Of a DNA stretch of 49,042 nucleotides, positions 17,666 to 26,044 are shown one piece after another. This DNA comes from an uncultured Rothia sp. Lineage in GTDB: Bacteria; Actinomycetota; Actinomycetes; Actinomycetales; Micrococcaceae. The stretch covers positions 1-49,042 of the forward strand of contig CAMIIP010000012.1 of NCBI GenBank assembly GCA_946222285.1, written 5' to 3'. Position 1 is the stretch's first letter. Every line of letters begins with the position of its first letter. The notes under the pieces were generated by a model that did not search any database, was not told the DNA's origin, and was given only the letters and a program-made list of their open reading frames with translations. A program made the translations under genes and the position numbers.

Positions 17666-17809
17666 GTGTGTACCGTTCGTTGAATGAGCGGCGAAGGTGG
17701 GATACCGCTCTAAAATATGAATCTGTAATGCTAATATAACATTGATCAGAAGAAGGCAGAATTTATTATTCTGAACCAAAGTGTTATGGATTATATAAGG
17801 AGTAAAGGT
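17666..17809. promoter_or_regulatory. nirB-nirD divergent promoter region
   Basis: These 144 AT-rich bases drive nirB leftwards and nirD rightwards. At 17725-17740 the pattern GTAAT-N6-ATAAC resembles the spacing of a GlnR a-site/b-site pair, known to control nitrite reductase genes in other actinobacteria, but the bases fit only partly. AATG-N9-CATT arms overlap it. No FNR-type site (TTGAT-N4-ATCAA) was found. Confidence 0.35.
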
Positions 17810-18148
17810 ATGAATGACCACATGTGGCATAAAGTGTGCACAATAGAAGAACTTGAAGAAAATTGGGGAGAAGTGGCGCTCATTGAAGGGCGCCAATATG
17901 CAATATTTCGCCTAACGGGCGATCGAATTTTTGCTACCGATCATGCTGACCCTAACAGTGGAGCACTCGTGATAGCCCGCGGAATTACAGGGCAGAAGGG
18001 GGATGTTCCTACTATCGCTTCACCGCTATACAAAGAAGAATACGATCTGCGGACCGGTGAGAGTCTTAATTCTGATTTTCATTTACCAGTGTATGAAACC
18101 CGTATAGAAAAGAGCGAGGTATTAATTAGCGTGCCCGTATCTTCATAA
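17810..18148 (+). CDS. nirD: Nitrite reductase (NADH) small subunit
   Basis: A 112-residue Rieske-like NirD protein that partners NirB. The family core is visible (GRQYAIFRLTGDRIFATDHADP, shown in part, and the DVPTIASPLYKEEYDLRTGE region near residues 70-90). As is usual for NirD, the Rieske Cys/His cluster ligands are absent, so it should not bind an Fe-S cluster. The start is ATG 17810 with AAGGAG seven bases upstream; an earlier ATG at 17786 lies before that ribosome site. It is unusual in being divergent from nirB rather than directly downstream of it. Confidence 0.9.
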   Translation: MNDHMWHKVCTIEELEENWGEVALIEGRQYAIFRLTGDRIFATDHADPNSGALVIARGITGQKGDVPTIASPLYKEEYDLRTGESLNSDFHLPVYETRIEKSEVLISVPVSS

Positions 18149-18272
18149 GCGCTTAATTATTTCCTTGATTTATTGGAGCATATTTATCTGTTCTAATAAA
18201 AATTAGATTTATGTTACCTTCTGTTATGGGTAAAGGTAAATTAACAATTAACTCAGCGGGGCAAGAGGAAAA

Positions 18273-18725
18273 ATGTTACCGATCACCGTAAATCTCAAGC
18301 ATAAAAAAGTGCTAGTCGTTGGTGGAGGACTCGTGGCCCAGCGCCGCATCGCCAAACTTCTGCACGAAAACGCAGACGTGCACGTGGTAGCACCAACACT
18401 CTGCCCCAACATACGCTCATGGGCCCGGAACGGAAAAGTAAGATGGACCCCACGTGAATTTCAGCCCACTGATACAAAAAACACCTGGCTCTGCTATGCC
18501 CACACCGATTCCCCCTGCACCAACCAGGAAATTGCCCGACTTTGCGCCCAAGAGCAAATCTTTTGTTTAGCCGGAGGCTCCGCCCAAGCATCAGATTTCT
18601 GGATGATGGCAACCACCACCACAAACACAGGACTAACCGTGGCAACGTCAGCCAACAAAAATCCTCAACGCAGCAAAACCGCCGTCCACGCTATTGCTCG
18701 CTTCGCCCAAAAAGAAAACCTATAG
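18273..18725 (+). CDS. Precorrin-2 dehydrogenase-like protein (siroheme synthase N-terminal type)
   Basis: A 150-residue NAD-binding protein like the N-terminal domain of CysG or SirC/Met8. It opens with MLPITVNL and the dinucleotide motif VVGGGLVAQRR (GGG at 17-19). It would oxidise precorrin-2 to sirohydrochlorin, completing the siroheme pathway with SumT and the CbiX-like chelatase. The region that aligns with the conserved acidic pair of the family (ADD/VDD) reads LAGGSAQ here, so the usual catalytic Asp appears absent; this is by eye. It lies 124 bases after nirD. The spacer holds an inverted repeat TTACCTT/AAGGTAA (about 18214-18239) and a short TCTAAT/ATTAGA hairpin. Confidence 0.78.
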   Translation: MLPITVNLKHKKVLVVGGGLVAQRRIAKLLHENADVHVVAPTLCPNIRSWARNGKVRWTPREFQPTDTKNTWLCYAHTDSPCTNQEIARLCAQEQIFCLAGGSAQASDFWMMATTTTNTGLTVATSANKNPQRSKTAVHAIARFAQKENL

Positions 18726-18929
18726 AACACCAAACCATCTCAAAAAACAAAATTGTCCCTCATGTGAGAACCCTCGCTACACATCAGACACCAATTGGCT
18801 CATTGGGGGAAAGAATAAAACTCAAACACAAGATAATAGGGGTTATACCTAGTCAGAGAGCCCCTGAATATCCAAGGGCAGTAAAATCCCTCACCAAATG
18901 CGTTAGACACAAGCGAGCAAACTGCCTAG
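18726..18929 (+). other. Intergenic region holding the ileS promoter
   Basis: About 200 AT-richer bases between the siroheme gene and the T-box leader contain no supported gene. A promoter for the ileS leader must lie here. Candidate -10 hexamers are GATAAT (near 18832) and TTATAC (near 18843), but no matching -35 is convincing. Confidence 0.4.
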
Positions 18930-19279
18930 ACTTGAATCAGTTGCACTGACCCGGCTATCACCGGCGAGCAATCCGGAAGAACGAACCGTACCTGCAAAAC
19001 CTCATGTATTCGTTGCGACGAGAGGCAGAGCGGAATAGATACAGTTTCAGTAGACCCGGACGGGTAAGCCCGTAACAGCAGCCATGAAGCGACTGATAAC
19101 GCTTGACTGCGTCATTTCCCCCGAGAAGCACCCGCGACTCGGGGGAGTGGCGCGGGTAGTGTTACAGTAAGCAAGGTGGTACCGCGCCGTCGTCTGCCTC
19201 ACCCACACGGGAAGGTAGCACCACAGCGTCCTTGCAAGTCCTACATTTTCTCACCGGATTACTACCAAGGGCGCGTCGC
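18930..19279 (+). promoter_or_regulatory. T-box riboswitch leader of ileS (ultrashort Stem I)
   Basis: The conserved T-box sequence AAGGTGGTACCGCG is at 19173-19186, which pairs with the uncharged tRNA acceptor end. Upstream, CCGG (18951-18954) and CCGG (18961-18964) close a 6-base loop, CTATCA, that displays the isoleucine codon ATC (18957-18959), matching the ultrashort Stem I seen in actinobacterial ileS T-boxes. A further 8-base-pair stem lies at 19118-19125/19138-19145. GCAAGG (19171-19176) can pair with CCTTGC (19230-19235). No U-tract terminator is present before the start codon, which favours control of translation. CGCGCC (19183-19188) is complementary to GGCGCG (19270-19275) overlapping the ribosome site. 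Confidence 0.9.
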
Positions 19280-22200
19280 ATGAATAATCCTCTATACCCC
19301 AAGGCAACTACCGGCACCGAAAACACCGTTGCCGCATCACCTTCCTTCCCAAAGCTTGAAGAAGCAGTTCTCAACTACTGGAAAAAAGACAACACCTTCC
19401 AAGCATCGATCGATAACCGCTCAGCAGAAGATAACGAATTCGTCTTCTACGATGGACCTCCCTTCGCTAACGGCTTGCCCCACTACGGTCACCTACTCAC
19501 CGGCTACGTCAAAGACCTCGTAGCTCGCTACCAAACCCAGCGTGGACACCGAGTAGAACGCCGCTTCGGCTGGGACACCCACGGTCTTCCCGCCGAACTA
19601 GAAGCCATGAAACAGCTCGGCATGACCGACAAAAATGAAATCCTCGAGATGGGCATCGACAACTTCAACGATGCCGCCCGCTCCTCGGTTCTCAAATACA
19701 CCAAAGAATGGCAGGAATACGTCACCCGCCAGGCACGCTGGGTAGACTTCGACAACGACTACAAAACCCTCAACGTCGAATACATGGAATCCGTCATCTG
19801 GGCCTTCAAACAGCTTCACGACAAAGGACTCACCTACCAAGGCTTCCGCGTTCTTCCCTACTGCTGGAAAGACGAAACCCCACTCTCCAACCACGAACTC
19901 CGCATGGACGATGACGTCTACAAAGACCGTCAAGACCCCTCCGTTACCGTAGCGTTCAGCATCACCGCAGATACCTCCCTGGCTAAAAACCCGCAGGTAG
20001 TCGAAGAACTTGCAGGCGTAGAAGCCCTCGCCTGGACCACCACCCCCTGGACCCTACCCACCAACGAAGCGCTCGCCGTTGGACCAGAGATTGAGTACGC
20101 GGTGGTTACGGGTTCAGGTGATGTTGAAGGACGTCGCTTCCTCATCGCTTCCGATTTGCTGGGTAGCTACGCTACTGATTTAGGATTTGAGAACGCCGAA
20201 GCTGCCCAGGCGGCGGTTATCAAGACTTACAAGGGCTCAGAACTCGATGGTGTTCGCTATGCACCTCTGTGGGATTACTTCACTGATACCGAAAAATTTG
20301 GTACCGAGAAGGCCTGGCAGATTCTGGTTGCTGACTACGTTTCAACCACCGACGGTACCGGCTTGGTTCATCAGGCAGCTGCCTACGGTGAAGAGGACCA
20401 AAAGGTCTGTGAAGAAAACGGAATCCCCGTGATTCTCTCCATCGACGAAGGCGCGAAATTCCTCGACCTCTTTGCTGATGAGAGCCTCTCATCTTCTGCG
20501 CCTCTCCGAGAAATCGCAGGGGTTCAGATTTTCGATGCTAACCGCACCATCATCAACATCCTTAAAGCTGACGGCGCACTCATCCGCGAGAAATCCTACG
20601 TTCACTCCTACCCACACTGCTGGCGTTGCCGCACTCCTCTCGTTTACCGCGCGATTACCTCCTGGTATGTCTCTGTGACCGACTTCAAAGGTCGCATGGG
20701 TGAGCTCAATGAGGATATTAACTGGATTCCCGAAAACGTGAAGCACGGACAGTTCGGCAAATGGGTAGCTAACGCCCGTGACTGGTCCATCTCCCGTAAC
20801 CGCTTCTGGGGCTCGCCTATTCCCGTCTGGGTTTCCGATGACCCCAACTACCCGCGCGTGGACGTCTACGGTTCGCTCGAAGAGCTCAAAGCTGATTTCG
20901 GCCGTTATCCCACCAATAAGGACGGCGAACCAGATCTTCATCGCCCCTACATCGATGAGCTCACCCGCCCCAACCCCGATGACCCCACTGGCAAATCAAC
21001 GATGCGTCGTGTTGAAGATATCCTCGACGTGTGGTTTGACTCGGGATCTATGCCTTTCGCCCAGGTTCACTATCCCTTTGAAAACAAGGAATGGTTCGAG
21101 AACCATAACCCTGCGGACTTCATCGTTGAGTACATCGGTCAGACTCGCGGCTGGTTCTACACCATGCACATTCTGGCAACCGCTCTCTTTGACCGCCCCG
21201 CCTTCACCAACGTGATTTCCCACGGTATCGTGCTCGGTTCAGACGGTCAGAAAATGTCTAAGTCCCTGCGTAACTACCCCGATGTTTCCGAGGTGTTGGA
21301 TCGCGATGGATCTGACGCGATGCGCTGGTTCCTCATGTCCAGCCCCATTCTTCGCGGTGGCAACCTGATTGTGACCGAGCAGGGAATCCGTGAAGGCGTA
21401 CGCCAGGTGATGCTTCCCCTGTGGAACGTTTATCATTTCTTCGCGCTCTACACCAACGCCGCAAACAACGGCGCGGGTTATGAGGCAAAGCTTCGTTATG
21501 AATCAGAGAACGTAATGGATCGGTTCATCCTGGGCAAGACTCGCGAATTGGTGGAGTCTGCAACAGCTCACATGGATGATTACGACGTGTGGGGTGCAAC
21601 CGAAGACCTCCGTAAGTTCACCGATGCACTGACCAACTGGTATGTTCGTCGCTCCCGCGAGCGCTTCTTTGAAGAAGATGCCGTGGCGTTCGACGTCCTC
21701 TATACCGCTCTCAGCACCGCCGCTCAGGTTGCAGCACCGTTGCTTCCGCTACTGAGTGAGGAAATCTACCGCGGGCTGACAGGAGAGCGTTCCGTTCACC
21801 TGGCAGATTGGCCCAAGGCAGAGGTATTTGCCGATGAATCTGATTTGCTCGCTCTGATGGAAACTACTCGCGCGATTTGTTCAGCAGGTTCAGCGTTGCG
21901 TAAGGCTAACAACCTGCGCGTGCGTCAGCCTCTTGCCTCCATGACTGTGGCGGTAGCCGGTGGTAAGCAACTTGCCGGAGTGTTCGAGCACATCATCGCT
22001 AGCGAACTTAACCTCAAGAACGTTGAATTGTTGGAAGCTGCCGAGGTGGAACCCGCTGATTTCGGAATCTCTCAGCAGCTCAAAGTCAACGCCCGTGCTG
22101 CTGGTCCTCGTCTGGGTAAGCAGGTTCAGGTTGCTATTAAGGCATCGAAGTCCGGCGACTGGAAGGTCGAGGACGACGGCACGGTTGTCGTTGGTTTGAC

Positions 22201-22570
22201 CGCTGCTGACGGCGGTCTGGCACTTGAATCCGGCGAATACGAACTTGATACCGTGGTGGCGGAATCTGAGGATTCAGCGGAGCGCGCCGTCTCTGTTCTG
22301 CCCGGTGGAGGTTTCTTGGTGCTCAACACCAAGCTGACCCCCGAGCTGAAAGCCGAAGGTATCGCCCGCGATACGATTCGTTCCATCCAGCAGGCACGCA
22401 AGGACGAGAACTTCAACGTATCCGATCGTATTGATGTTGTACTGGCTGCTCCTTCTTCGGTAATCAATTCAGTGAAGGCTCACGAAGAGTTGGTCACTGG
22501 TGAGACTCTGGCTGATTCCATTGAATACCGCGAGAGCGACGATCAGACTGTTTCGGTCAAGAAGGCGTAA
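19280..22570 (+). CDS. ileS: Isoleucine--tRNA ligase
   Basis: A 1096-residue class I synthetase that charges tRNA-Ile. The HIGH-type motif is PFANGLPHYGH (HYGH at 68-71) and the KMSKS loop is KMSKS at 658-662; the CP1 editing domain lies between and a long anticodon-binding C-terminal region follows. The start is ATG 19280 with AAGG (19267-19270) upstream; an in-frame TTG at 19232 lies inside the T-box and is rejected. The gene is controlled by the preceding T-box. Codon use changes sharply near 20,085: the 5' part favours C-ending codons and AAA, the rest uses GAG, AAG and T-ending codons more often. Confidence 0.96.
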   Translation: MNNPLYPKATTGTENTVAASPSFPKLEEAVLNYWKKDNTFQASIDNRSAEDNEFVFYDGPPFANGLPHYGHLLTGYVKDLVARYQTQRGHRVERRFGWDTHGLPAELEAMKQLGMTDKNEILEMGIDNFNDAARSSVLKYTKEWQEYVTRQARWVDFDNDYKTLNVEYMESVIWAFKQLHDKGLTYQGFRVLPYCWKDETPLSNHELRMDDDVYKDRQDPSVTVAFSITADTSLAKNPQVVEELAGVEALAWTTTPWTLPTNEALAVGPEIEYAVVTGSGDVEGRRFLIASDLLGSYATDLGFENAEAAQAAVIKTYKGSELDGVRYAPLWDYFTDTEKFGTEKAWQILVADYVSTTDGTGLVHQAAAYGEEDQKVCEENGIPVILSIDEGAKFLDLFADESLSSSAPLREIAGVQIFDANRTIINILKADGALIREKSYVHSYPHCWRCRTPLVYRAITSWYVSVTDFKGRMGELNEDINWIPENVKHGQFGKWVANARDWSISRNRFWGSPIPVWVSDDPNYPRVDVYGSLEELKADFGRYPTNKDGEPDLHRPYIDELTRPNPDDPTGKSTMRRVEDILDVWFDSGSMPFAQVHYPFENKEWFENHNPADFIVEYIGQTRGWFYTMHILATALFDRPAFTNVISHGIVLGSDGQKMSKSLRNYPDVSEVLDRDGSDAMRWFLMSSPILRGGNLIVTEQGIREGVRQVMLPLWNVYHFFALYTNAANNGAGYEAKLRYESENVMDRFILGKTRELVESATAHMDDYDVWGATEDLRKFTDALTNWYVRRSRERFFEEDAVAFDVLYTALSTAAQVAAPLLPLLSEEIYRGLTGERSVHLADWPKAEVFADESDLLALMETTRAICSAGSALRKANNLRVRQPLASMTVAVAGGKQLAGVFEHIIASELNLKNVELLEAAEVEPADFGISQQLKVNARAAGPRLGKQVQVAIKASKSGDWKVEDDGTVVVGLTAADGGLALESGEYELDTVVAESEDSAERAVSVLPGGGFLVLNTKLTPELKAEGIARDTIRSIQQARKDENFNVSDRIDVVLAAPSSVINSVKAHEELVTGETLADSIEYRESDDQTVSVKKA

Positions 22571-22573
22571 AAC

Positions 22574-23995
22574 ATGAGTGATGACGACAAAACAAAGCCA
22601 ACCGATAACACCGGCAGTGCAACTAACATAGATGTTGCTGCTGCATTCGGCGTTGAATCCGTGTATCAGGATTTGCTTTCTCGAGCGCCTGAAAACAAGA
22701 TGGCTCCACGCCTCGATGCTATGGAACGAGCCGTTGAAATCCTCGGGGAGCCGCACCGCGCGGCACCGGTCATTCACATCACCGGCACCAACGGCAAAAC
22801 CTCAACCGCCAGAATGATTGAGCGTTTACTGATGGCACACGATGTGAGAACGGGCAGATATACCAGCCCACACCTCACCTCAGTCACCGAACGTATCAGT
22901 ATCGATGGCGAACCGGTACCCGATGAAACTTTCGTCCGTATTTGGGAAGAAATCCAACCTTTCCTGAAGATTGTTGACCAAGAGCTCACCGACCGCGGCG
23001 AACCCCGTATCACCTACTTCGAAGCCCTCACCATCCTCGCTTTCGCAATTTTTGCGGACGAACCGGTGGACGTCGTCGTCCTCGAAGTGGGAATCGGCGG
23101 AGTATGGGATGCGACCAACGTTGCCGACGGGCAGGTCGCGGTAGTGACTCCTATCGCGCTGGATCACACTGACATACTGGGTGAAACCCTTGTAGAGATA
23201 GCAGGGGAGAAGCAGGGAATTATCAAGGACGGTGGTTTCCTGGTTTCTGCTGTTCAGGATCCTGCGGTGGCTCAGGTTCTCTTAGAGTCTGCTCAAAGCC
23301 ACGGTGCTGAGTTCCGTTTTGAGGGTGTTGAATTCTCTGTAGTTTCGCGCTTACCCGGTGTGGGCGGTCAGATGGTTTCGGTCAAGGGTCTAGCTGACAC
23401 TTATGAAGATTTGCCTTTGCCACTCTTTGGTGCTCATCAAGCAGAAAATGCAGCGGTTGCTATCGCGGCGGTGGAAGCCTTTTTGGGTGGAGGCGAGAAG
23501 CCTCTGAATGTGGAGCTAATTCGCGCCGCTTGGGAAGATCTCACTTCCCCAGGCAGGTTAGAAATTGTTCGCTCCGCACCTACCGTTTTGGTGGATGCCG
23601 CTCATAACCCCGCGGGGATTTTAGCTGCTGCGCAGGCTTTCAAGGAGTCTTTCGCCGTTGATAAACTCAACCTGGTGATTGGAGTGTTGGGCGAGAAAGA
23701 TGCCGTTGGAATCTTTGAAGCTATTCGTGAAGAATATCTTGATTCCACCGATTTTGAACTCAACCTTTATCTGTGCGCTTCAAATTCTCCGAGGGCGATT
23801 CCCGTGGAGCAGCTTGAGAACATGGCGCTAGATGCTGGTTTTGATGAAGATCAGGTGCAAACTTTTGAGTATATGCACGACGCCGTTGCGGCTGCTATTA
23901 CCGAAGCCGGAACCGGGGAAGAGTTCAGCTCTGCTGTGCTTATTACTGGATCGATTACGGTTATTGGTGAAGCTCGAATACTGATGGGACTCTAG
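22574..23995 (+). CDS. folC: Bifunctional folylpolyglutamate synthase/dihydrofolate synthase
   Basis: A 473-residue Mur-ligase-fold enzyme that adds glutamate to dihydropteroate and to folates. The ATP-binding loop is HITGTNGKTS (GTNGKT at 71-76); other family landmarks are YTSPHLTSVTERI, EVGIGGVWDATN and the HTDILGET region. The C-terminal ligase domain contains VDAAHNPAG. It begins three bases after the ileS stop, so it is in the same transcript, and is followed seven bases later by a DUF4233 gene, the standard actinobacterial arrangement. Confidence 0.95.
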   Translation: MSDDDKTKPTDNTGSATNIDVAAAFGVESVYQDLLSRAPENKMAPRLDAMERAVEILGEPHRAAPVIHITGTNGKTSTARMIERLLMAHDVRTGRYTSPHLTSVTERISIDGEPVPDETFVRIWEEIQPFLKIVDQELTDRGEPRITYFEALTILAFAIFADEPVDVVVLEVGIGGVWDATNVADGQVAVVTPIALDHTDILGETLVEIAGEKQGIIKDGGFLVSAVQDPAVAQVLLESAQSHGAEFRFEGVEFSVVSRLPGVGGQMVSVKGLADTYEDLPLPLFGAHQAENAAVAIAAVEAFLGGGEKPLNVELIRAAWEDLTSPGRLEIVRSAPTVLVDAAHNPAGILAAAQAFKESFAVDKLNLVIGVLGEKDAVGIFEAIREEYLDSTDFELNLYLCASNSPRAIPVEQLENMALDAGFDEDQVQTFEYMHDAVAAAITEAGTGEEFSSAVLITGSITVIGEARILMGL

Positions 23996-24002
23996 GAGAT
24001 TC

Positions 24003-24440
24003 ATGGCACGATTGACGAAAAGCCAGCGTGAATGGCGCCCTGGACAGACAAAGAAACCTGCTCAGGTGAAAAAAATGTTTGCTTCAACGGTGCTGACCTT
24101 AGAGGCTCTGGTTGCTTTTTTCGCTACTCTGGCAACTTTTGGGCATCACTTCAACGACGGTAGCCTTATAAAGATTTTCATCTGGGTACTTGGATTGTTA
24201 CTTTCGTTAGCCTTTATCGCCACCCCTGCTTTTTTGAGCAAAGCGTGGGGATATACCCTCGGTTGGGTCTTACAGGGCTTGCTGGTTCTTACCGGATTTG
24301 CACTGGTTCCTATGTTCTTTATTGGCGCTTGTTTTGCCGCTACCTACTGGTATGCAATATACACCGGTGAAAAATTAGATCGCGAAAATGTTCAGCGTGC
24401 TCGTGAGCAAAGGGAATGGGAACAACGAAATCCGGTTTAG
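24003..24440 (+). CDS. DUF4233 domain membrane protein
   Basis: A 145-residue membrane protein with three to four hydrophobic segments (roughly residues 28-50, 55-78, 82-118), a basic N terminus and a charged C-terminal tail. DUF4233 proteins are regularly encoded directly after folC in actinobacteria; no function is established. Here it sits between folC and ndk with GGAGATTC before the ATG. Confidence 0.8.
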   Translation: MARLTKSQREWRPGQTKKPAQVKKMFASTVLTLEALVAFFATLATFGHHFNDGSLIKIFIWVLGLLLSLAFIATPAFLSKAWGYTLGWVLQGLLVLTGFALVPMFFIGACFAATYWYAIYTGEKLDRENVQRAREQREWEQRNPV

Positions 24441-24442
24441 GT

Positions 24443-24482
24443 TCTCACATCACATCACCGCCACTGGTAATGTGATGTGAGA
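24443..24482. promoter_or_regulatory. Perfect 13-base-pair inverted repeat upstream of ndk
   Basis: TCTCACATCACAT (24443-24455) and ATGTGATGTGAGA (24470-24482) form perfect arms around a 14-base spacer, 3 bases after the DUF4233 stop and 28 bases before ndk. No T tract follows, so it looks less like an intrinsic terminator than like an RNA hairpin or a protein-binding site. TGTGA-type half sites recall CRP/FNR-family operators, but the internal spacing does not fit. Confidence 0.55.
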
Positions 24483-24510
24483 TAAGTATCTGATGTAAGG
24501 GGAATAAAAG

Positions 24511-24924
24511 ATGGCTGAACGTAGTCTCATTCTTGTAAAACCAGACGGAGTTGAACGCGGTCTTACCGGCGAAATTTTAGCCCGCATTGAACGCAAAGGA
24601 TTCACCTTAGTTGAACTCAAAAAGCTTCAGGCAACTGAAGAGATTTTGAAGGAACACTATGCTGAACACGAAGGTAAGCCCTTTTATCAGCCACTGGTTG
24701 ACTTTATGCTTTCGGGTCCGGTAGTGGCGGCAATCTTTGAAGGCGACCGCGTCGTCGAAGCTATTCGTACCATTATGGGTCCTTCAGAGCCTACTGTTGC
24801 CCCTGCTGGCACTATACGTGGAGACTTCGGGCGCTCCTGGGGGCCCGGTGTTCAGAAAAATCTAGTACATGGCTCCGACTCGCCAGAGTCTGCAGAACGA
24901 GAAATTAGAATTTGGTTCTCGTAA
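24511..24924 (+). CDS. ndk: Nucleoside diphosphate kinase
   Basis: A 137-residue NDP kinase that equalises NTP and dNTP pools by phosphate transfer through a phosphohistidine. The active site is His120 in NLVHGSDS; the N-terminal LILVKPDGVERG and the TIRGDFG segment are canonical. Length is typical for bacteria. GTAAGGGG lies upstream of the ATG. It ends at a strong bidirectional terminator. Confidence 0.97.
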   Translation: MAERSLILVKPDGVERGLTGEILARIERKGFTLVELKKLQATEEILKEHYAEHEGKPFYQPLVDFMLSGPVVAAIFEGDRVVEAIRTIMGPSEPTVAPAGTIRGDFGRSWGPGVQKNLVHGSDSPESAEREIRIWFS

Positions 24925-24934
24925 AAAATCAAAG

Positions 24935-24972
24935 AAAAATGCCTCGCACAGTTAGCTGTGCGAGGCATTTTT
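24935..24972. terminator. Bidirectional terminator between ndk and the VKOR gene
   Basis: A perfect 17-base-pair stem (24935-24951 with 24956-24972) with a 4-base loop, A-rich on the left and T-rich on the right. It terminates ndk on the plus strand and the convergent VKOR-like gene on the minus strand. Confidence 0.95.
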
Positions 24973-24984
24973 GTATTTCACTGA

Positions 24985-25653
24985 TTAAAAAGAACTCATA
25001 ATTTGGTCAAAAAAATGAATCACGATGATGCCAAAAAGCAAGACAAAGATAAGGATGATACCGAACCACGACCATCCACCAACTACCTGGCGGATGTGGG
25101 TGGGGGCGGGAATAACGCCCGTTTGAATGCTATGAGAAACAGTCTTCGCTAACAGAATAATCTGCATGATCCAGACAATCATGCAAAACAGGCAGAGCGC
25201 ACCAATCACAAAAGTGGTGTGGAACCAAAGGTAAACGATAAAGCAAAAAGCGAGAAAATGTCCGATATTCATGCATATCCAGTACCAGCGTGAAAAGTGT
25301 GCACCGGTAAGAAGCACTGTAGCTAGGGTGATGGTAATAGCGTAACCGACTAACCCGATGTAAGGATTGGGAAAGCCAAAAACTTCAGCGAAAGGTGTGC
25401 GCATCACGGTGCCACAATTTAAGATTGCGTTCATATCGCAGACGGAAACGTGCGATGCGTCTTTGGCTATTTGCAGGTGTTCGTAGACCAGCATTGCTGA
25501 TGCGGCGAACGCGATAGCCCCTACGAGGAGTGAAAGAATTGCGTATCTTTTGTGTGTTACGGCAAGCTTGTGTGTTTCTAGCAGACGAGTAGGGGATGCC
25601 TCTGAAACCTGTGGCAATGGTACCTCTTCAAATGGACAATGAATTTTTACCAT
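24985..25653 (-). CDS. Vitamin K epoxide reductase (VKOR) family protein
   Basis: A 222-residue integral membrane oxidoreductase when started at ATG 25653. Family cysteines are present: loop pair Cys72 and Cys80 (CDMNAILNC) and the active-site Cys154-x2-Cys157 (GALCLFC), with about five membrane helices. VKOR homologues reoxidise DsbA-like proteins using menaquinone, supporting disulfide formation outside the membrane. The frame stays open upstream to 25779, adding up to 42 residues rich in Arg/His/Lys that look non-family; neither start has a convincing ribosome site, so a leaderless message is possible. Confidence 0.88.
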   Translation of the reverse strand: MVKIHCPFEEVPLPQVSEASPTRLLETHKLAVTHKRYAILSLLVGAIAFAASAMLVYEHLQIAKDASHVSVCDMNAILNCGTVMRTPFAEVFGFPNPYIGLVGYAITITLATVLLTGAHFSRWYWICMNIGHFLAFCFIVYLWFHTTFVIGALCLFCMIVWIMQIILLAKTVSHSIQTGVIPAPTHIRQVVGGWSWFGIILIFVLLFGIIVIHFFDQIMSSF

Positions 25654-25855
25654 CTTACTAATGTGCCCATGAAGTTGGTGGCGATTGGTGCGGCTTTTCC
25701 CGCAAAGAATCCTGAATGCGTCTCTAGAAGAGTTGAGGTATGAGATAATCATGACGGTGGTCTTTTGATCCGCATTCAAAAGTAACCATCCATCTTAGCG
25801 TTTCGAATTCACAGCGTGCAGATTTTGCACCGTCAGTTTTATGAGGTGGAGTAAG

Positions 25856-25877
25856 TTCGAGTAGACCTCGACTCGAA
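25856..25877. promoter_or_regulatory. Inverted repeat in the VKOR-rne divergent region
   Basis: TTCGAGT (25856-25862) and ACTCGAA (25871-25877) are perfect 7-base arms around 8 bases. It lies about 170 bases before rne and about 200 bases from the VKOR start, and could be an operator or the base of an RNA hairpin. Confidence 0.4.
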
Positions 25878-25957
25878 AATTGAGATGGCCCAGTTCACTG
25901 AGAATTACGACTGAAATATGGTCAGTCTCAGGCAGATCGCATTAGAGCTTGAGAGCA

Positions 25958-26027
25958 GCTGGGTAGACATAAGCTTTTGGGCGCATATGCCCCTGAATGC
26001 CGTGAGGGCTATATGCGGTAGCCCAGC
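25958..26027 (+). promoter_or_regulatory. Structured leader hairpin of rne
   Basis: GCTGGG (25958-25963) pairs with CCCAGC (26022-26027). Inside, CGCATATGCCC (25982-25992) pairs with 26006-26017 (GGGC, one bulged T, then ATATGCG), giving an 11-base-pair stem. The structure ends six bases before the AGGAG ribosome site (26033-26037 region) of rne. RNase E autoregulation through leader structure is known in E. coli; a similar role here is inference. Confidence 0.6.
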
Positions 26028-26044
26028 ATGGTAGGAGAAAACAG

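Noticed and set aside
17666..17896. In-frame upstream extension of nirB by 77 residues
   Set aside because: It covers the AT-rich promoter, encodes non-family sequence, and family similarity starts at ATG 17665.
18542..18949. Open frame of 135 codons overlapping the dehydrogenase-like gene end and the ileS leader
   Set aside because: Out of frame with the recognised gene, basic low-complexity product, and it runs into the T-box.
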